Positions 11,443 through 23,883 of a stretch of 64,000 bases of DNA are shown here, in pieces. Origin of the DNA: Arachis hypogaea. Taxonomy: Eukaryota > Streptophyta > Magnoliopsida > Fabales > Fabaceae. A program made the position numbers and the translations under genes. Position 1 is the first letter of the stretch; each line of letters opens with the position of its first letter. Where the stretch lies: NCBI RefSeq assembly GCF_003086295.3, contig NC_092051.1, positions 22,253,940-22,317,939 on the forward strand. Direction: 5' to 3'. A model generated the notes under the pieces. It had not been told where the DNA came from. It searched no databases and worked only from the letters and a program-made list of their open reading frames with translations.

Positions 11443-11781
11443 GAGTAAATGTCATTTCCCGCTCTAACCATTTGATCGATGGACTTCGTACCCCCTAATA
11501 AATATAAAAACCCAAATCGGTTCCTATCTACTTTAATATATGTACGTTCTAATTTCTGCAACTGATTTCGAACAGATCACTTGCTGATGTATCAGTAACT
11601 TGTCCTTACAATAATGAAGAAAATGGCCAAGGTCAGCAAGTGACCTACTCCTATTCGAAACCGATTACAAAAACTAAAACGTACATATATCAAAATAGAT
11701 AGAAATCAATTTGAGTTTTTATATTTATTAAGGAGTGCAAAATCTATCAAATGATTAGGGATAAAAAAAGGGCATTTACTC
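11443..11781. mobile_element. second Mutator-type foldback MITE with perfect 9-bp target duplication
   Basis: Begins gagtaaatgtc and ends gcatttactc. The two arms (about 11443-11600 and 11625-11781) are inverted repeats of each other over about 150 bp. The flanks ttgttttta at 11434-11442 and 11782-11790 are identical. No coding capacity. It is a different family from the MITE at 6133, since the termini are unrelated. Confidence 0.85.
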
Positions 11782-11790
11782 TTGTTTTTA

Positions 11791-14375
11791 ACATCCATGC
11801 TCACATTAAGTAGAAACAAATAAATAACCAAGCTCCAACTTTTGGAAAAATGAGAAGGGTAGTTTAGTCCATATAACATGTCGCACGTGAGGTGATTCTC
11901 CATGCTCATTTCTGCTCTCCTTCCTCCTACTCTTCTGTTTCTGTATATATTATGCAATAGAGATTCCATATTATAGTTATAAAATTATAGATACAGAGAG
12001 AAAGAGAGAAGGATCACCAAAAACAATTACGAAACCAATTATTTTCATTTTTCTTTGCTATATAAAAGAGCCGTAATTTTGAGTGTTTAATATATTAATA
12101 ATGGTAATATAATAATAATAATAATAATAAGGCAAGATTTCCATCTGTAGCCACCATTGTGGGAGCTTCTACATCATACACTGCTTCCTTCCCTCTTTGG
12201 TATGTCATATACGCATATGCATATACATGCATACATACATTTTCTTATTCTTTAGCTTTTATAATTTTTTGTTATTTTTGTATAATGTTGCTTTGTTGGT
12301 TGTGTTTATGTTTGCGGTTCAGTTGCATGAATTGATTAACCATAAAAAAAGTGTCTAACATTGCTGAAATCAGGTTGCTTAAGGTTCCAGATCAGGTACT
12401 TATTATATCTACCCCCACACTTTCACTTTATTTGAAAGCTCTCATTCTCATTTTATATTGTATATCAATAATTTGCTTGCCATTTCAAGGTTTCAATCAA
12501 GTTCTCTTTCACAGCTTTAATTTTTATTCGAGTTTATTGTTTGGGTCTCTTTCATCGGTTCATGCATGTGTGCACATTCTCCTTAAGAGTAAAAAAAAAC
12601 TGCCTTTATTCATTGTTAATGCTGCTAGCTTTCTTTTGGAAAAAATTGCTGCTCATTATTATTATTTTTAAATTATTATCTAATAAGGTCATATCATTTT
12701 CCTATTACTAAAGAAAAAATTGGCTAATATATATCAAATTTGCTCTGTACCGAATCTGTAGGAATTAGGAAACTAGGAATTGGTTTTCCAAATATTGCAA
12801 ATAAGCATGCAAAAATTTTAGAATTAAAAAGTGCTTTACTAATAAGTAATAACTCGTTGCCATTTATTTTTGGGCACTTCTTGCGGCGTAAATTTTGCTT
12901 GATTCTTTGCCCGAACCCTGTAACTGATGACTGCATTGCATTTAAATGGTAACTTTTGTAGATACTTTCTAGTTTAAGCTTAAAAGTTAGTTTAATTAAT
13001 AGTAACTTCTAAAACACTTTGTGATTTCCAAAAAGCAATTAAATAAAGTTAACCAAAAAATGAATAAAGCTCACACTATAATTGCTCTAACATAAGTTAA
13101 CGGACTGTTTTTTAGTTGTTCGAAAAGAAGAATACTCAAGGGCCAACAAAATATGTTGTTTTTGGCTAAGTATTTTTAACTATCGTTCAATTGCTTTACT
13201 TCATCAATCTAACAGCATACTTTTAGTCCACACCTTTAAATATTGATGACTAACTATTGGCCAAAAACAATAAATTCTGACAATGTTCTAACATTTCTCG
13301 TCCAAAAATATTGTTGTAGTAATAATGTCCAACAAATATCAACTTGATGTCAAAATAATTTAAAAACTAAAAAAATGAAGGTGATAATATCAACACTTTT
13401 TTTCTCACTCCCATACTTACTCTCTTTTTTATTTCATTATTTTCTGATTGTTAATTAATATTACTTATTTTTTAAAAAGGGTGAAAGTTAACAAATTAGT
13501 TTGTTTATTTATTCATTTAATTTTGTTGAGAACTCAGCCTAACCCTAGAGGAATACGTTGTATTGTAAATATTACTTCGGAAATTTCGAGGCACCAATTC
13601 ATCTGTAGTGCTTTTATTTTCATTGATATTTATGTAGTTTGGTGCTGTTTTATGGTAACTTTCTAGGTTGGAACGAGTCTTTTTCGCATTTCCCCCTCCT
13701 AACATGTCGGTCGAAACTTGAAAGTTAGATCTTTTTAATATATATGCGACAATTCCAAGAAAATGAATCCAGAATCTCAGACGTAACATTTACTAAATAA
13801 ATTAACAAGCCATGTCCTTTCTCTTTCCAAAGAAAGAAACCAATTGTAGCATTTCTTGCTCCCTTTTTCTTTATCCCTCCTACTAATTACAATGCTTTTC
13901 TTTGTGTTCTTCTAATTCCATAAACTGCTCAGTTCTCATAACTGATACCTTTATAGCCACATGCGACACACACATAGGTAGTGAATTTTTCAATTCTTAA
14001 TTTCGAATTTAACGAGCAAGCCATGTCTTTTACTTTGAATGCTTCATAAATTTGCAACAATCTCGAAATTAACTATGTAAACAATAAATGTCTCCTAGCA
14101 TTGGCACTAGTATGCAATATTTGTCTATTCCTTAGTCTTTTAGTTGCGTTCATTGATTGAATTTTACTGTCGTTGGAAACAAGAAACTTGTTCTTTTTTT
14201 TTTCTTTTTGCACTTATAAAATCTATATACATGCATCAGACTTGTTCCAAGGACAAAAAATGAATTGTATAAAAAGATTTTGAGGTACTGATGAGTTGTA
14301 ATTTGCAGAGAACCAAGTAGAGTGAGTGAAGAAGAAGGACCTTACTCACTGACATAAAGAAATAACCAAAAAGTC
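11791..14375. other. upstream region of the lipase gene, with probable 5' UTR and a long 5' UTR intron
   Basis: No protein gene was recognised. A TATA-like box (12058-12070) is followed by a C/T-rich leader. There is a consensus donor at 12200 (tttg/gtatgtc) and an acceptor at 14308 (atttgcag/agaacc), 67 bases before the lipase ATG. This suggests a leader intron of about 2.1 kb. It is inferred from splice signals only. Trinucleotide (ATA)n repeats lie at about 12110-12130. Confidence 0.4.
12058..12070 (+). promoter_or_regulatory. candidate TATA box of the lipase gene
   Basis: ctatataaaagag in a region with an upstream ccaatt motif (about 12035) and a plausible leader and splice donor downstream. 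Assignment to the gene at 14376 depends on the inferred leader intron. Confidence 0.4.
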
Positions 14376-16872
14376 ATGGCCTTTAGTGCAGTTGGCATGG
14401 CTACTTCTCCGGCTTCATCTGCCACAATGGACATAAGAACAACAAAGCATAACGGTCTTCGCCGATCAAGTTCCGGCATAGAACTTTCCACACGTTCCAT
14501 TATGCAGAGGTCTTATTCTGATACCCACCTGTGTTGTGCTGTCAATCCCATACAAGCTACATCTCTGCAGCCAAAGCAAAAGAGCAACAAGTCAATGGGG
14601 ATCTCGCCATTTCAATTTTCAGGCTCCATTTTACCGAATTCGCTGCGGTCTTTCTTGTTTGATCCGGAAACAAGCAAGGAAATGAATATGGGGGAGAAGG
14701 ATCACAGCTCACATTTTGAGGAAAGTGCTGTGGAATGTGGTGAAGATGAGAAAATAAACAGGACTAATTGGATAGAGAGGCTTATGGAGATTAAGAAAAA
14801 TTGGAGAAATAGAATACCAAAAGAGGAGATGGATCCGGATATGATATGTGACAATAATAGTAATGATGAATGTGACTGTGATGAAGGTTGTGTGGTGGAT
14901 TATGTAGAAGATGGTCAAGAAGGGACTTATGATCACGACTCGTTCACAAAATTTCTGTCTCAAGTGTCATGGTCTGATACCAAATTATACTCTAAGCTTG
15001 CTTTCCTATGCAACATGGCTTATGTGATTCCAGAAATCAAGGTAAGCACAAGCTGTATGGTGATTTAGTAATAAGATTTTAGATCTGTTTCTTGCTCTTG
15101 ATTTGCATGTATATGTGTAAATAAAGTTGAAGACAAATAAATGACACTTACTAAATGATTTGCAGGCTAAGGACTTGAGAAGATACTACAGCCTTCAATT
15201 CATAACATCTTCTTTAGAGAAGAAAGCTGAAGTGGAAAAGTTGAAAGAGAGATTGGATAAGGACTCGACTCGCATACCTATCAATGACTCTGTAGCCTCT
15301 CAAGATGGATCAGAAAAAGGAAAAGATAACAAAGAGAGGCATCAAATCCGGCTTGCTTATGATATTGCTACCTCGGCCGCCTCTTATGTCCAATTGCGCG
15401 CTAAGGACCTCTTGTCCCTTACTGCCAAGCGACAGCAGCCGCAGAGTGACATTCTGGATTCTAATGGAAGGGAAAATTCAGAAGGATTTGAGGCGGAAGG
15501 CGCTTCCCGGGCTTATACATCAGAGGTTGCAGCTTATGTTGCAGCATCAACAATGACGGCTGTGGTAGCTGCTTGTGAGAAGGAGAAGCAAGAAGCAGCC
15601 AAGGATCTTCAGTCACTTCATTCCTCACCTTGTGAATGGTTTATATGTGATGATTCCAACACTTACACTAGATACTTTGTAATTCAGGTAACAGTCACCT
15701 TAGTTATTCTTGATACACAAGTTATGTCATTATGCTACACAATCTTCAAATTTGAAGCCTAACTTTAAACATTTCTTTTCTTTAATTTATGTTGTAGGGT
15801 TCAGACTCGTTGGCATCTTGGCAAGCAAACCTTTTCTTTGAGCCAACCAAATTTGAGGTAAGAATAAGAGTCCTTAGTTTCAGATGTTATTTTGCAAGAA
15901 AAGTACCAAAGCACTCATAGTAAAGTACTACTCTTTTACACAGGACACAGATGTACTTGTTCATAGAGGAATTTATGAAGCAGCAAAAGGAATATATGAG
16001 CAATTTTTGCCAGAAATAAAGGCTCACTTGAAGAGACATGGAGATCGCGCTAAGCTTCAATTCACTGGACATTCCCTTGGGGGAAGTCTCTCTCTTCTGG
16101 TTCATTTGATGCTTTTGAGCAGGAAGGTTGTCAGTCCCTCAACTCTTCGACCGGTCGTGACTTTTGGGTCGCCTTTTGTATTCTGTGGAGGCCATAAATT
16201 GCTTGATCATCTAGGATTGGATGAGAGCCATATCCATTGTGTAATGATGCATAGAGATATAGTTCCCAGGGCCTTCTCATGCAACTATCCTAACCATGTA
16301 GCCCTTGTCCTTAAGCGCCTAAACAGCACGTTTCGCTCGCATCCTTGTCTCATAAAAAATGTAAGCATCAATCATAGACTCATGGTGAAAATTATGAAGG
16401 ACTAAACTGTTCAATCATACTAACCATTTGTTTTCTCTGGAATTCTCAGAAGTTGTTGTACTCACCATTGGGTAAAATATTCATTCTCCAACCTGATGAG
16501 AGAACATCTCCTCCTCATCCTTTGCTACCTTCAGGAAGTGCCTTCTATGCCTTGGACAGTGCTAGATGTGGATACACTCCAAGTGTTCTTAGAACTTTTC
16601 TCAATCAACCACACCCCATTGAGACACTTAGTGATCCAACAGCATATGGTTCAGAAGGCACAATTCTAAGGGACCATGACTCCAGCAACTACCTCAAAGT
16701 TGTCAATGGAGTGTTGAGACAGCATTCGAAGAATATCGTCCGCCAAATGAGGAAGCAGAGGATTAATGAGCTTTGGCCATTGCTGACTACACCATCTCCA
16801 CACTCATGGAACCATGAACAGAACTTGGAGAGGTGTAATTTGATGACAAAGGAGATAGTGACAGGGGTCTAA
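14376..16872 (+). CDS. PLIP: PLIP-type plastid lipase / phospholipase A1 (class-3 lipase)
   Basis: Coding exons are 14376-15041, 15166-15687, 15798-15857, 15944-16360 and 16450-16872. All junctions are GT-AG in phase 0, giving 695 aa. The Ser/Arg-rich N-terminus contains [19 protein letters not shown] and looks like a plastid transit region. The C-terminal half is a class-3 lipase fold. It has the nucleophile motif GHSLGG (Ser about 460), [11 protein letters not shown], and the acid residue in HRDIVPRAF (Asp about 521). Known PLIP enzymes release acyl groups from chloroplast glycero- and phospholipids and can feed seed oil or oxylipin (jasmonate) synthesis; that function is transferred by family. 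The length fits the family (about 650-710 aa). The start is the first ATG after the last leader acceptor. Which PLIP paralogue it is cannot be told by eye. Confidence 0.9.
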
Positions 16873-19315
16873 TTTAAGATATCTACTAGTTATTGAATAA
16901 GTCATGGAAAATAATTAGTGTAGACATCATGGCGTGTTAATGTACATTTCTAGACATCTAACGAGATTCTGCTACAACATCTCTGACTAACACTGTGAAC
17001 GGAAAATAATTCTCTGTAGAAAGTAAAATAAGATATTTCCGTTGATTTTTCTCATCTTTGGTGTATAAGAGCAAGAGAATAGTGGATGGCATGAAAACTA
17101 TTCAATGATATGATATGATATAGAGAAACTCAGTCGACTAAATCCTAAATTCTAAATCGTAATATGTGCATCAAGGTCCCCTAATGGCCTTATCAGTCTC
17201 ACTCATGCGAACCAAAAGCTTCTATTGGCAATATCAAACTGCTTGTCCTTTTAAAACATTCTCTCTAAGCTGTTATTCACAAAAAAAAATATAGTATTTC
17301 CGGCACTTGCATAGCTTCTTTATTTTTTTATGTTCAAAAGAACAAGATCTTTTAGATACGAACAATAGGATAATAGCTAAAATGTTAATTCATATTATAT
17401 TAGACAGTTTAGTCAAAATATTTAACGATCAGCTCATATAACAACTACACAACCTTATTTGCTTGCTACCACATAAATCATAGAGAATATTTTGTGAAGA
17501 ATATTTTGTGAAGACGACCAGAACTCATTTTTTTTTTCAGAATTTGGCCTTTTCTGTTAACTTAAATAATGCATGTATTTTTTTTAGGTCACACGATAAA
17601 ATTCTTATTAGTGGAAGTTTTTAAAGGTCTTTTCTTTTGGTAATAAATGCAAAGCAAATGCATTAAAAACTTTTTTTTTTTTTTGATAAAAATTTTCTCA
17701 ATTTGTAATCTTAACATAACTTAGTGTCGAACATTTGAATTTTCGTCTCGTAAAAGCAACAATCTATTAGTTGGAAATACCGTGGACTAAAAAAAAAAAA
17801 AACTTTAAGCACGAGTTAGTTAAACCTTCTTTTATATTGCAGCCGTTAATTAATTAGTTTAAATTGGAGAGAATTATAAACTAAACGTTTTTCTCGAAGT
17901 TAGCTCATCAGAACCAGTACTCAGTGAAGATATTGAGAAATGACGAAACTTAAAAAGACAGCGAACAAGATTCAGTCAAGGCAAACATGTTGAAATTTTA
18001 TATCCATAGACCATGGATGAAATTAACCATATGAATAATATGATATTGGCAACACAAATGAAGAAGCACAACACGCAATTAAAGCACAATCAATCAATCA
18101 AACCTATGCCCTACGTAATTTCAGATATGTAGTTAATTAATAAACATATGCAGTAAATAGCTAGAAAATATAATAAAAGAAAATAATAGAAATGATAAAT
18201 ATAAATTTGCAGACTACATTATTGATGCTAAGTTTAACTGCAGTGTGAATGAGCGCACGCGTGGCTTGTGAACCGGCTTAGGATAGGACTCACGAGCTCT
18301 TCAACGTTGGAATATTCACCAAAAGATATCAGATATGTGTTATTGTCAAAACTACTTTTTTGAAATACACTTATTTAAATCCAACAAAATTTGAAGAAAT
18401 ATAAATTTAGTAGTACAATACAAGCAGTCATTTATTTCTCCTCTCTGAATCTGACTAGGATATCTAGAACGCAACGCGGTTGAAGAATCTCAATGCATGC
18501 AGGATTGGACTTGGACCACACAATGCCCATACCGTAGCAGTCGAAGTATTTTTTTTCCTCATTGTATCTCCTAATTCGACAGGAAAAAGACTAATATACA
18601 CGGATCGAAACTCTATTTAAGAGTTAGTCACTGGTAATAGATTGCTACATGTAAAAAGTGAAATTCAAACTCTCAACATTTACTTAAGTAGACAAATGAA
18701 TTAACCACTATACCAACTCAACTTGGGTTAGCAATCGTAGTATTTGATCGAGGCAAGTTGGTATTCTTTCTACATAAGCTTAAATTGGTGTATGGTATTC
18801 AGGGTATAAACAAGTAGTAATTTAATTAGCCATAATAGAGAGTAATTTATTAACTGACATATCTGAGGCGGAATAAACAAAGGTTGGTGAGTGGTGATGG
18901 TGTTTGTAAAGGCGACAGCTATAACCGACGCCTGAGGCCTTAATTTCACTTTCATTTTATTATAACGTCTCTCCGACTCCCACCGAAACGTAACCTTCAC
19001 ATCACTTTCTCAGTCAAATAAAATATCTTCTTCCTCCCGCCCACTCTCTTTGTTAGTTCAATTAACCTTTGCTTTGAACATCATTAACACTAATTAATTA
19101 GTGTTAGTAGTAATTCATCCACTGAAACTGATTTAACTGTAATTTCAGGAAGCGCAACTCTCCATTAGAATTGGAAATAGTATCTGTTAAACCTCCTCAC
19201 TCACTTCCGTTCAGAATTTGTTAAGACAATCTCCGTGTTTTGTGAGAGAGGTGAATTGAATTTGAGATCTCTATTAACTCCAATTCTGTGGATTTCGTGA
19301 ACTGAATTGCAGAGA
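16873..19315. other. intergenic region between the lipase gene and the next gene
   Basis: The lipase 3' UTR is followed by AT-rich DNA with poly-T/poly-A runs and no recognisable gene or transposon end. From about 19000 the sequence is C/T-rich and is probably the 5' UTR of the next gene. An acceptor-like tgaattgcag ends at 19312, four bases before its ATG, so a leader intron is possible. Confidence 0.5.
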
Positions 19316-22300
19316 ATGCAAGAATTGCAATCCTCAACACATGCTTCTCACGACTTCCAAAGTGAACGACAACCGAACAATCACACAACTGATGATGCCG
19401 TTACGGATTCAGGATCAGCATCTGCTACAGCTAATGATAGCAAGAAAGTTTCACGCCAAGACATTGAGCTTGTAAGCAAATCCTACTAGCTTGTCAGGAA
19501 GCTAATTTGAAAAAATAGAATAAAATCTTGAACAAAATTTGTTTACAGGTTCAGAATTTGATAGAAAGGTGCCTACAATTATATATGAATAAAGATGAAG
19601 TTGTGAAAACACTTTTGACCAGAGCAAAGATAGATCCTGGATTTACAACTCTAGGTATCCATCTTGAAATTCTCTATCATCCAATTTATATTTTTCATCC
19701 TTTTAGTAATATAAATAGTTGATTGTATGAGTTATTCAAATTTTATTTGAACAGAATGGTTATCTGTTACCTAAGTTATTGATGTAATGTTCAAATTTTC
19801 TGTTTGATTTTTCCACCACGTATTCAGTATGGCAGAAGCTGGAAGAAGAGAATGCTGATTTCTTTAGGGCCTATTATATCAGGCTAAAATTGAAAAAGCA
19901 AATACTTATGTTCAATCATTTGCTTGAGCATCAATATCATCTGATGAAGTCTTCTTTACCTGCAAAGGCTCCATTGGCTCCTATACAAAATGGAGTCCAT
20001 CCAATGTCCGGTAAATCTTGCGTCTTATGGATGTATTGATGTGTTAAGGGTGTTTTAGCTTTGAAATTAAGAATATTTTGATAATTTTCCAAGTACAATT
20101 GATTTTCTCAGTTCTTTTCTCGTCTCTTTCTCTTCGTTATTCGATCTTCAATGCCATTTGCGTGCAGTGCAGTCAACAACCTCCCTATGGGATACCCAGT
20201 ACTACAGCAGCCTCCCCTTCCTGCAGCTGGCCAACCACATCTTGACTCCATGGGTGGTTCCATATCAGGTCATGTTGTTAATGGAGTCCCTGCACCAAGC
20301 AACTACCATCCAATTAGGACAAATTCTGTGAATGGGTGAGAACTCATTCAACTCCACGTGCTTCTTTTCTTATTTCATCAATCCATAAGGGTTTTTACTT
20401 TTTATTTGTACTCTATTTTATTGAAGATCAATAAATCACTGTTAGTCAATTTATACTGTGTTTGGTGGCTTGACTCATACCTTGTTTCTAAAGTTTTTGT
20501 TCTATATAATTGTCTTGCTGGCATTATAAGTTTTCTATTGTAGTATACCGCACAACATCCTGTGAAAAATTTCCTCCATCTAAATTTATTACTTATAAAG
20601 ATATAAAACAAATCATATGCCTTTAGCTAATAGCTTGAGCTTTAAGGAAATTAGGCCAAATAAAAGCATAATGGCTCAATGACTTAGTTGTGGCTCTTTT
20701 AAATGTTTCTCCTCTTTGTGCATTATGCTTGGAGTATCATGGTCTTCTTGTGCTTAAATGGTAGTTAAATTGGTGGAAAATTGAGCAGCAGGTTCCTATT
20801 CCTCTATTTTAGTAATTTCCTTGATAGAATTTTTGCAAATGAGAGCTGTTTTTGTCCTTCTTAAGTATGGTGATGAACCACAGTACACCTGATATGGATA
20901 TGCCTACTGCTATTGCACCGAATGGTGCTAGGTCGTCCATTTCAGAAATGCCACTGAGCCCGGCATCAGTAGCATCCAGTGGCCATTTCCCCTTCTCTGC
21001 AACAGACATATCAGGAATGTGCACAGATGCAGCTGCTCTTGATACGGCATTTACATCAGATGTGGCAAGTTCTGTAGGACTGCAACTTGCACCAGATAAT
21101 GTCAATGGAGTTTCCAGATCTCTAGATCAAATTCAGTGGAATTTTAGCCTATCTGATTTAACAGCAGATTTGTCGAACTTGGGAGGTAATGGCTTATTTT
21201 ACTATGTGATCAATTGTTAGATAGATATTACTATTGCTATCACGTCAAAGTTAAGCTTTTTAAATGTTAGTTTACGAGTTATAACAAGTATGGAACCTTT
21301 TTAAATTCTATTCTAAGGCTTTTCCAGGTTTACCTTTTGTGGATATCTTCATGCTTTTATGTATTGTCTTTGTTTCCAGATCTAGAAGCTCTAGGAAACT
21401 ATCCTGGTTCACCATTTATGCAGTCTGATTCAGATATTCTGCTTGAATCTTCGGATCAAAAGGACATAGGTATTGGTAATGGCATAATGCATAAATGCTT
21501 CTCTTTTCCTTTATCTTTCGAGGTTTTGAAAAACATTACAATGAAGGGGATCTGCTAATTTCTGAACTGCCACATAATGTTGATAGTCATGAAGACTTCA
21601 GACTACATGTTTTTACTTGCAACCTAGATACAGAATATAGACTTCTGTGAAACCTGGTTCAAGAGGCAAACGTATAAATAAAACCAAACTATAAAACTAG
21701 AATATGAAATAATTTATAAAGGACTCAGTTTCAAGAATCAGGTAAATTAGAGGGCTGAAAAATCCATGAAGAATAGAATAACTTGTGAATATAATTTAAA
21801 TATGAGGAATGCTAGGGGGCAGCAATTTTAGTGTTTTATAACCATCAATTGGCCATCAATAGTGTTTTTAATGGTGTGAGATTACATCTAATGGTGGGAG
21901 ATCACTCACTTTTATTTTGATGGTTAAGTGCTGGCCTCTAGACTTTTTCTTTAAATAATTACCTAAAAATTTAACATATCAGAGATACATAAAAAAAAAA
22001 AAAGTAGTCAATGCAGTAAAAATGTGTATTGATGCATGTTTCTCTAACTTTGTTTTGCACCAATACATGGTCCAAAAACGGATATGATTGTATGAAGATT
22101 GTTTTTGATACCTACCATTCTTTTAAGTTGACAAATTCTGCTAGCATCTGGTTTCTGTTATATTACTTCACTCTTGAATCTTTATGGCAACAAATTGGAT
22201 GGTTCCAGAATGTTTAGACATCTCATAACAAAATGGAAAAGTAACCAATATACTATCTGCCAATTTATTACTAACAATAATTAATTATTATATTTTAAAC

Positions 22301-23082
22301 ACATGTATAAAGAGACACATCTAGAAAATACATTTATAAAGACACTTTTATTAGATACAGCCATAAAAAAATATTTTTATTAGACACATCCACAAAGACA
22401 CTTCTATTAAATACCATTATAAATTAGAGTTGGCAGAAGTTGGCAGAAGTTGGCAGAAATGCTGTTGGTAACGTAACGGAATTGAAACAAAATATATTTT
22501 TTAAATTTTTTAATAACGACTAAATAGTCCTTATTTAATTTTAATTACAAATTAGTTCTTTATATATTATTTAATTATAAAATCTATTTTTTATTTTATA
22601 AATTATTATTTTATCATTCATCTATTATGTTTATTGATAATAAAAAACTAAAACAATAACAAATTAGATCTTCCATCAATCGTATTAAATTTATTACGAT
22701 TAATGAAAGATCTAATTTGTTATTGTTTTAATTTTTTATTATCAATAAACATAATAAATAAATGATAAAATAATAATTTATAAAATAAAAAATTAATTTT
22801 ATAATTAAATAATATATATATAAAACTAATTTATAATTAAAATTAAATAAAGATTATTTAACAGTTGTTAAAAATTTTAAAAATATATTTTTATTATAAA
22901 ATTATTTAATGGTCCAAACATTTTGGAACCATCCAATTGCCCTCTTTATCTTCTAAAGTTGTGGCTCATGTTTGATCAATTGATTATTATAACAGAAGTA
23001 GCTTTGTTTTTTTATTTCAGTGGATGAATTCTTTGTTACTTCTGAGCCCCAAGGCTCTCAGTCAGATGAGGAGAGAGCTTAA
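19316..23082 (+). CDS. plant protein of unknown function with an N-terminal helical domain
   Basis: Exons are 19316-19471, 19549-19654, 19828-20010, 20173-20335, 20866-21185, 21380-21469 and 23021-23082. All junctions are GT-AG, phases are consistent, and the product is 359 aa. Residues about 52-127 form a Leu/Lys/Glu-rich helical block (VQNLIERCLQLYMNKDEVV, VWQKLEEENADFF, HLLEHQYHLM). After it comes a Pro-, Ser- and Gly-rich, probably disordered tail with SVASSGHFPFSATDISGM and the acidic end DEFFVTSEP. I have seen this pattern as a conserved uncharacterised plant family but cannot name it safely. No signal peptide or membrane segment. The start is the ATG at 19316. Intron 6 (1551 bp) carries two transposon-like insertions. 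The tail composition suggests a nuclear regulatory protein, but that is speculation. Confidence 0.8.
21812..21941. mobile_element. small MITE in intron 6
   Basis: The ends ctagggggcagca and, in reverse complement, ctagaggccagca form a short terminal inverted repeat around a core (accatcaattggccatcaat ... tttttaatggtgtgagatt). Two related copies lie side by side at 31353-31640. No clear target duplication. The family appears non-coding. Confidence 0.6.
22490..22891. repeat. 400-bp near-perfect palindrome in intron 6
   Basis: The left arm (about 22490-22690) and right arm (about 22698-22891) are inverted repeats of each other with few mismatches. They meet around the centre at ttaaatttatt. The sequence is extremely A/T-rich with no coding content. 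It is probably a foldback MITE. A small direct repeat of gttggcagaa (3 copies, 22427-22460) precedes it. Confidence 0.75.
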
Positions 23083-23526
23083 GAGAAGGCGAGGCCAGTT
23101 AGTGTTTCACATTAAAATGGTCAGGTTGCATTCAATTAGGATCAATCATTTGGATTCTTTGGGAAATTGCTATATGGAATAGTTTGGGACTATGTTTAGG
23201 ATTTAGTTGTTGTATTTATACATACATATTGGTTGGATCGTTGTCAATGTTACGGTTGATTTGACTCGACAACTGATGAGAATGTACTGAACTTAAATAG
23301 TTTCTCTTTGTAGATAACTTCACTTTGTTGTAGATGCAGTTACAATAAAATATTAGAGGTTTTTGAATCACGAACTCCCTTTTCTATTTGTAGATGGTGG
23401 AAATTTCGAAGAATTTTTGTATGTCTGCATATAATATATTTGTGTATTGAACGTTTCAAAGTCTGCTGCTACCTTCAAATATCATAAAAAAAGACGCATG
23501 TTGAGACGTTGGGATATGGTAATTAA
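23083..23526. other. 3' flank of the unknown-function gene
   Basis: Probable 3' UTR with aataaaatatt-type polyadenylation signals at about 23343, then non-coding DNA. The last part (about 23458-23490) resembles 36740-36770 upstream of the channel gene. Confidence 0.5.
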
Positions 23527-23883
23527 AAAAATATTTTTATTAATATAAAAATTGATGTGAAAGTCTTTATTATACATTAGATTTAACTTATCTTTGTTTT
23601 TTTAATGATACCTAGTAAGCATACTTGCTTAGTTGGCAAATTTTAGGACTCAACCAATCATATTTTAAAAAATTAAAAATTGAAAAAATTATAATTATAA
23701 TTCTTATAATTAATTAATTTATTACATATTATTATTCAATAAAAATATAAAATATTAATTAAATACAATATACATTAAAAGTTTCATAATAATATTATTA
23801 TAACAAATTTTAAGTTACAAATTATTTAAATTTCATACTATTTAACATACTTATATATCATACATAAGACTCTTATCGATATT

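Noticed and set aside
14709..14963. Minus-strand 84-codon frame
   Set aside because: Shadow of lipase exon 1.
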